Positions 57,950-64,000 of a stretch of DNA of 64,000 nt are shown here, in pieces. Position numbers and translations under genes: made by a program. The stretch spans positions 1 to 64,000 of the forward strand of contig JAULBX010019190.1 in assembly GCA_032358255.1 (NCBI GenBank), written 5' to 3'. The notes under the pieces are model-generated. The model saw nothing but the letters and a program-made list of their open reading frames with translations. It searched no databases and was not told the origin of the DNA. Source of the stretch: Heterotrichella gracilis (Eukaryota > Sar > Xanthophyceae > Tribonematales > Xanthonemataceae). The stretch's first letter is position 1. Each line of letters begins with the position of its first letter.

Positions 57950-60040
57950 ATGGCGCAGCGACCACACCCTGCAAGGTGCGGTACAAGCTTAGGGATTTTA
58001 TACTTGTGGCTGCGCAGGGTGTGCTTTGAGGGCCTGCTTCACCTACTGGCCATCGCGACTGTTCTCTCGGCGCCATGGTCAGGCACAGCCACAGTTGAGG
58101 CTGGGGTAGTTGTGCACACGCACCGCACCCCTCAGGGCCCGCACGAGCACATCTTCAGCCACCACGCCAACAACTGCCAGACAGGTAGGGTTATTTGTCA
58201 AGGGTGTAGTGTTTGGAGTTCAGGGTGGCTGTAGCCTGAGGTTGCTGTCGGTTTGGACCCAAGTAATGGCTGACCAGCCGAGGTGTACACCTTAGCTAAT
58301 TAGACAGAAGTGGATCCAGGTTGCGCACCATGGGGCATCTACAGCTGACATGAACACCCAGCTGGTTTATGCCACAACCAATCGCATCTGGGCTGAAAAC
58401 AAACCAGCACAATTATGTCAAGCCAGGGCACGTTAAAGCAAAGCCTCTCAGAGCGGTTTGACTGTACTGGCATGCGCTTCCCGGTAAGTGCATCATCAGT
58501 GAAGCCCTGATTGCATCTGAAAGATGTTCATGGAGGTGTGTGTGTGGGGACCACTTTGCAGTATGCAGCATGGCTCATACAGTGTTGAGATGACGCACAT
58601 ACTAAGCATTCACCGCATGTTCTCAGGCTACAGGTACGAATTCGTGGAGTACATCCCCAGCGACTGGGAGAGGCAATGGGAGGATGAGTACACAGCGCTT
58701 CCAGGTGAACCCCAAACCCTAAACCCTACACCCTACACCCTGATTTGTGTGTGAGTACCAGGATGATCATATTATCACTGCATCTGTCCCGGGGATGCAT
58801 CCATCCGGGGGCACGCATGTGAATTAAATTGCAAATGTATCAGTGTAGCTGGGAAGTGCATCCATCCCTCCAACCGGCGCCGGATAGCAGCCCATGATGT
58901 GACCCTGTGGCAGAGGTTTGGGCCCTGTCTGTCCGGACACCCATTCAATGCTCAGCCTGGTGCTTCAATACACACTTGTTTGCTGCTCATCCTTGCATTT
59001 CCCACGTGTTGACAGGGGCTGGCATATCCACTGCGGCCTGTCCAATTCCACTTGGCAGCACAGGATGCAGACCAATGTGCAACCCACACAAATCATATTA
59101 CTAATTATAAATTAAAAATTTTGAATTGGAAAAGTACCATAACAATAATTAAGAATGTGATTTTTTAAAATAAGTTTCCATTGCAGGCGACAAAGCGCAA
59201 CTCTGCCAGGCAATGGGGAGGCATAAGGACAAGAGCTTGGCATGGCTGCAGGGGATCCAAAGCTTCCTAGGAGGCACCTCCCACCACATAAACTACGCAG
59301 CGCTTGGGACTTCAATAAACTCCACGCTCTTCTCCAGCTTCATCTACAAGAACACCTGTGGGCAGCCCAAGAATGACACATCACTCAGCACCTCGCGTGT
59401 ATGGGTGGAACCCTTGGTGGGGCACCTACGCCACCCGTTCGGTATGTGCATGAATAGGCCGCTGAAGGATGACATTCAAAACCGGACATACATCCTTCCA
59501 AATGCAATGTTTGGCGATGATTTCAACAGGAGGTACCCGGGAAGGAGGTACCTGTTTGATCTGGGGAGTCAGAACTTTGCCACGAGCATGGGGTGGTTCA
59601 CCGAGCACTACGGAAAGTTTGGTGTAACCTTCGATGAAATTTGGGCGTGGGAGGTGAAGGATGTCAACCACACCAAGTTTTGGGCTGGTGTCCCAGAGGA
59701 GTACTTTGCCAAGATCCATTTCTACAACATCCCTGCGCAGGGAGAAGACACTGCCACCTCAAATTGCTTCAAAATCATATATGACATGTACAAACCCGGG
59801 GATTTTGTTGTTGTTAAATTGGACATTGACATGGCCACCTTGGAGTTTCAATTGTTATCCATGCTGGAAAGATACCCCGTACTGATGCAGATGGTGTCAG
59901 ACATTTATTTCGAGATGCACTATAACCACGCTGAAATGGCTCGTTATTTTAGCATGAACAACAGGCAGGACTTGACAGCAGTGTACAGTACTTTCAAGCG
60001 CTACAGGAATGCTGGGGTGCGGTTGCACTACTGGCCATGA
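57950..60040 (+). CDS. Membrane-anchored methyltransferase-like protein
   Basis: Three exons: 57950-58184, 58627-58704, 59187-60040; 1167 bases, 388 residues, all in phase. The N terminus MAQRPHPARCGTSLG is followed by a basic/hydrophobic stretch (LLHLLAIATVLSAPW), a likely type II signal anchor, so the rest should face the Golgi/ER lumen. The C-terminal domain has a Rossmann-type motif RYLFDLGSQNFATSMGWF (motif I, DLGS), an acidic strand end (FDEIWAWEVKD) and a later KPGDFVVVKLDIDMATLEF strand-turn, which together resemble SAM-dependent methyltransferases of the FkbM type. Asn sequons (NGTK-like and NDTS) fit a lumenal location. Methyl acceptor unknown; glycan methylation is one possibility. 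I do not recognise a named family. Confidence 0.7.
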
Positions 60041-60595
60041 ATGTGCCTCATGCGCTCTCTTGCCATGTATTACAAACCAATGCGCATGAATGGCTACCAA
60101 TGCAGCCGCAGGTGCTCATTTGTCTTGTAACCAATGCGCATGAATGGTTACCAATTGGGTACACGCGCGTCCATACGGCTGCATACGGCGCACAACAGTT
60201 GTTCGCTCCATTGACTCAGTGAGTAACAGTGAGGACATCCCATTCATCCGATGGGCTGACAATTTCTTTTTGAGAAACAACAAAACAAACTCCAAAGGCA
60301 TGAATAAAATGGCACAGCAGCAACGCGCATGGATATGACTTGCAGTGCAGGCATCTAAAACATTTTTGCTTGAAGTCCAACGATACACACCATACATGTC
60401 ACCAATAAAGTATGTGGCCCGATTGAGGTTGAACTGAACGCCAAGCACCAAAATCAACAATTTGAGAAAGCAAGCATTTCCAACTCGCTGCAACAAACAC
60501 CAGCTGACCGTGTTCAAGGTCCTATAAGAGACATTCATGAAGAGGTGTCACACACACCATGATGGTCCGTCAGCCCACTCCTTGTTGGTCAGTGC
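60041..60595. other. Convergent 3' flanks
   Basis: Holds the 3' UTRs of the methyltransferase-like and fibrillin genes. The block accaatgcgcatgaatggct is repeated about 60 bases apart (60075 and 60130), each followed by accaat. No gene was seen. Confidence 0.55.
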
Positions 60596-62896
60596 TCACT
60601 TCTGCCTCGCAGTGACAAACACGCTCCCCTTGTCCCCGCGCCCCACCCGCACCTCTTTGTCAAGGTAGGTAGTCTCAACCCAGCCCTGAGGAGGCACAAG
60701 ATATGTGTTCATGATGAGTTTGCATTTGCAGCGCCTGCCTGGGAGGGGTCAGAGCTGGGCGCACTGTAAATTAGCAAGGATGAGCAGGCAAGTTGTAATA
60801 AATTATTTCATTTACAGCGCCTGCTGGGTACTACCTACTAGGGGTCAGAGCCTTTGCGCACTGTAAATCAGCAAAATGAGCAAGCATATGCACATTCGTG
60901 TTCCACCCTGTCCATTTTATTTTTTGTCAATAAATCCCTTGGCTTGAAGTGTCCAATTTCTATTGCAAGGGCAAGGATTACACGGCTACTATGGTTACTG
61001 ACCGGTGTGGCAGTCGGGGACCAGCCAGTCGCGCATATCCATTTTTGCCCATATAGCAAGCCAACCACCACATGCCTTGCACAACATCTCAACTCTAGAC
61101 ATGCCCTAGTCATGCCCCAGACATGCCCTAGACATGCCCTGCAGGTGACCACTCACCTTGGGTGTCACCCGGAACCACTTGAAGGGTATCGTCAGCTTCA
61201 GAAACCCCAGCTTGACGACAAAGGCAGTAAACGTCACGTCCACTCGAGTGCCATCCCCCCACCCGCTGCCAGGTGGCGCACGAGCAACGGTGCCCAGGAT
61301 GTTCAGGTACCCATTCAGCACCCCAAAGATGACGAACTCTGCCAGGTTCTCCACGTACCCCTCCTCTGCCTTGATGGTTTGCACGATGCCCTGGGTATGT
61401 GGATGGGTGTAAGTTGAGTGCAAGATGGCGCATGACTGACGTAATTTCATGCGATAATCCACGATGCAGTGGAGGCGCTGCAGGGTTTGAAAAAGAACAC
61501 GATGTTGTCACAATACTTTAATGAGATGATTTATTCTGTGCCCAAATGCTGCCACAAACCCCTGATTGCTGTACAGCACAGTACTGTGATTTTGCCTAAA
61601 ACTTAGCTTCAGGGTTTAAGTTTTAGGGTTTAGGGTTTAGGATCTTGTGCAAGCACGCACCTTGGAGCGCACAGCATTGGCGGTGAAGGGTTTGAGTGCG
61701 GCCAGCAAGGGTCCCTCCAGGCTGCCTGCACGGGTGGGGCTGGCATCCTGTGCCTCATCCCCTGGCCCATTGTACAGTAGTGCCCACCTACCCGAGATGA
61801 GGGGGCTGTATGCGGGCCGCCTGGAAGGAATGAAAACCCTATGTGAGGGTTCACGGAAAACCCTAGGGCAGGTTGACGGCATTGAGCACCGTAGACGCAT
61901 GTTTTCGTTTGCGAAAATTTCTAAAAGGAGGGATTTTAAGGGAATGGGGATTTGAAGGGGATGCACATCCGGGCAAAAGCTTTCCATAGAAATTAATGGG
62001 TCCATTAATGGGGCAAGGGGTGCATGCAACTATCAATAAAAGCATGCATGGCATGTCTTGCTGTTGACTAGGCATGGTGTTGACAACGCTCCATGATTGG
62101 ATGCACAGGGACATTGCCGCGAACCACCTAGCTGCCAAGGTAAGCCTCCCAATACCCCCACACAAGGCCCTCCTGGATACCGCATACCCTGTAGGGTTTG
62201 CAGCTTCCAGGGCACGGACAGCCTTGAGGATCTCTGCTCGCTGCTCCGCCGTGGTGCTTTTGCCCCGGTTGGTGCCCGCCACTGTGCGAACCACCGCACC
62301 CTGCACAGCAGCTGGGCGTGGTCAAGACCAAAACCCTTGTGGTAGGGTTTAGGGTTTTGCTTCTGCCAAAGGGTTGGGGCTTTAGCGCAGTTGGAATGGC
62401 ATTTGTTGGGTTATGGGGTACAGTGGTGAGGGGAGATGGCCACCGGTTAACCTAATAGGGTAGCAGGGCCATGGCCAGGTTCTGTTGCAGGAGACGCAGT
62501 GCCATGCCCTTTGTTATCTGGATAAGCATGTAACGTGCCAAGTACCCTGTAAGGTAACGCGCCCCCCAGCACAGCTGCAAATTGAGTGCACCGACCCTGT
62601 GCATGCATGCATATACGCATAGGCATTCTCTGAGGTCCATACACCTCCCACTAGGGTACACATGCCTTGAGGTCGGCCAGTGACGTGGCATCGCTGGTTG
62701 ATGCACCCACGCCACTCTCGTTCCTTGCACCGGAGGCAATCACTCTGGGCGTTGCACGGTGTGCTCGCCATGCACAGGCATGTGCAAGCGCATGTCGGGT
62801 GCTCCGCTGTTGTAGGCTGCGGTGTTGAGCAGACCTGGTAGAGAGCGTGGTGAAGTTCGTGTTTTGCAAGCTGCAGACTGTCGTTGCGAGGCTCAT
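60596..62896 (-). CDS. Plastid lipid-associated protein (PAP/fibrillin family)
   Basis: A lipocalin-like protein of plastoglobules or thylakoids that binds lipids or quinones. Exons: 62666-62896, 62188-62300, 61661-61820, 61157-61390, 60596-60685; 828 bases, 275 residues. About 70 Ser/Thr/Arg-rich N-terminal residues ([20 protein letters not shown]) form a chloroplast transit peptide. The PAP domain then runs [65 protein letters not shown] and ends [20 protein letters not shown] with SVFVTARQK, the family's C-terminal signature. Intron 1 fits only with a GC donor (CTCAAG/GCATGT), which keeps phase 0; no GT donor in phase was found. Introns carry TTTAGGG blocks. Confidence 0.92.
60728..60880. 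repeat. Intronic tandem duplication in fibrillin gene
   Basis: Two units of about 90 bases share cagcgcctgc, aggggtcagagc and gcgcactgtaaat words. They lie in the last intron, close to the acceptor of the final exon. Confidence 0.65.
61085..61143. repeat. Short minisatellite next to a fibrillin donor
   Basis: About four imperfect units of agacatgccctag lie in the intron just after exon 61157-61390 (gene direction). Confidence 0.75.
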
Positions 62897-63280
62897 TGTG
62901 CCTAGGCACAGATGGTGTCAGAGAACTTCTGAGGCTGGAGTGTGGCACGAGTGACAACACGAGGCGCAGAAAGCCTTGGGTTTGCTACGGACTTTGCTGT
63001 CTATAGTCCACAAGCTTGCTCGTCCAAAGAGACTGTGGTGGCATGGTTTATCCCTACAAGCTGCCGGTAGTTATATAATATGCCCGCGATTTGGGTGCTA
63101 ATATCAATAAGCCGCTGTGGCGCACACATATGCCCTGCAACCTCCTCAAAATGTAAAGTCGCTTTACACGTAAAATCTCATTGTCCTTATCCTGCGCACT
63201 ACCCTTATCCTTGGAAGAACTCTTGCCTAGGCCTGCTTTGAAAGGCATATGCATGCATGCGTGCATGCTACGAGGCCAGG
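62897..63280. promoter_or_regulatory. Divergent promoter between fibrillin and ZZ-finger gene
   Basis: Starts of two divergent genes are 384 bases apart. A run tatgcatgcatgcgtgcatg lies about 30 bases before the ZZ-gene ATG. Confidence 0.5.
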
Positions 63281-63417
63281 ATGGATCAAAGCAAGGACGC
63301 AGATGACTTCAGCGCGGTTCGCAACGCTATGCGGTCAGACGATGGCAAGGCGTGGAGGATAGAGCACCTCGACATCACGTGCGATGGTTGCGAGCAGGAG
63401 CCCATCATCGGTGCTAG
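63281..63417 (+). CDS. ZZ-type zinc-finger protein, first exon only
   Basis: Partial gene running off the right edge. Exon 1 encodes MDQSKDADDFSAVRNAMRSD and then WRIEHLDITCDGCEQEPIIGAR, the start of a ZZ zinc finger (H, then CxxC, then the I-x-G-x-R turn), followed by a GTGCGC donor. ZZ domains bind protein termini or histone tails in autophagy adaptors, E3 ligases and chromatin proteins. The type cannot be set from one exon. Confidence 0.72.
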
Positions 63418-64000
63418 GTGCGCAGCATTGTGAAGCCCTGTGTGATGCTCAGTTCAGGTGCCACTGCCGCGTGGTGTTGGACGGTAGTTCCGACTGCTTT
63501 TGCCGCTGATATCTGTTTCTCATAGTCTACACATGCAGTACGTGGTTGAGTTTACATATGCATGCAATGCAATGCATGCATGCCACCTTGCACGCACACA
63601 CTTGGCCGTGCTGCCACCAGGTGTCCCTAGCACACCTCATTTTTGTGCTTATAAGTGAAGCACGCATGTTCCTAACGGGATAACTCGGTGTTTGTAGGAA
63701 ATAAAACTTGTGACTTGTGCGCTTTTTCATTCGCCAGTCCTCCGAGTGCTTGCAACATTGCTTTCACTTTCACGCTATTATTAGATACGTGACACAACAA
63801 CAGGTTAACATTGTTCTGCGCTACGAACACGCAGTGGGCTCGGATGCTATCCCTATTGGAACATTGCTGTAGGGTTTTTGGTCCACTGTAGAACCCTGTA
63901 GGGTTCGTGTGCCAGCGGGGTACTAGGACAGGGTCCTGTGGCGGTATCTAGGCAACGCCCTTAAAATGGACCACAAATCCAAATTCCTAATGCATACCAT
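63418..64000. other. Intron 1 of ZZ-finger gene, no exon seen
   Basis: No second exon completing the zinc finger was found before the window ends. Contains TGCATGCA runs near 63560 and a tagggttt-type block near 63870-63905. Confidence 0.5.

Overview
The window is nuclear DNA from an intron-rich photosynthetic eukaryote, most likely a green alga. Three things point there: a plastid fibrillin gene with a transit-like N terminus, plant-type TTTAGGG/CCCTAAA heptamers scattered through introns, and a selenoprotein W gene that keeps its selenocysteine (known from green algae and animals, absent from land plants). The species cannot be named from the sequence. Introns are GT-AG, with one inferred GC-AG. 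No rRNA, tRNA, CRISPR array or recognisable transposon coding region was seen.

Layout, left to right: (1) 1462-12198, minus: a large receptor-like protein kinase (Cys-rich ectodomain, one membrane span, Ser/Pro/Gly-rich linker, TKL-type kinase domain); its 5' end is unresolved. (2) 14224-14720, minus: selenoprotein W with an in-frame UGA and a well-formed SECIS at 13770-13819. (3) 15902-21464, minus: a UBAC2-like rhomboid/UBA protein whose last three exons exist twice. (4) 22607-24798, plus: a basic nucleolar-type protein resembling CCDC137. (5) 25818-26987, plus: a small RRM/SR splicing-factor-like protein. (6) 29228-33411, plus: a secreted nucleoside-phosphorylase/bark-storage-type protein. 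(7) 34323-37344, minus: 8-oxoguanine DNA glycosylase OGG1. (8) 38890-43193, plus: an unfamiliar KH-domain protein. (9) 43789-45477, minus: a glycosyltransferase-like protein, 5' end not found. (10) 46606-52252, minus: a TPR protein fused in frame to a calcineurin-like metallophosphoesterase. (11) 53413-56155, plus: decapping enzyme DCP2. (12) 57950-60040, plus: a membrane-anchored methyltransferase-like protein. (13) 60596-62896, minus: plastid fibrillin. (14) from 63281, plus: the first exon of a ZZ zinc-finger protein that leaves the window. For genes 3-7 and 10-13 the exon phases add up to complete reading frames.

The most striking pattern spans the whole window. Many introns hold one to four partial copies of the neighbouring exon edge, including its splice site, in tandem and in graded states of decay, often with TTTAGGG-type repeats between copies. 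I call these exon echoes. They occur in at least seven genes and suggest that introns here grow, and alternative splice sites arise, by local tandem duplication. The best candidates for a new biological system are these echoes, the duplicated UBAC2 terminal cassette and the TPR-phosphoesterase fusion. The genes do not form one pathway; RNA processing (DCP2, RRM/SR, KH), repair (OGG1), ER/redox (UBAC2, SelW) and plastid (fibrillin) functions sit side by side, as is usual for a eukaryotic chromosome arm.
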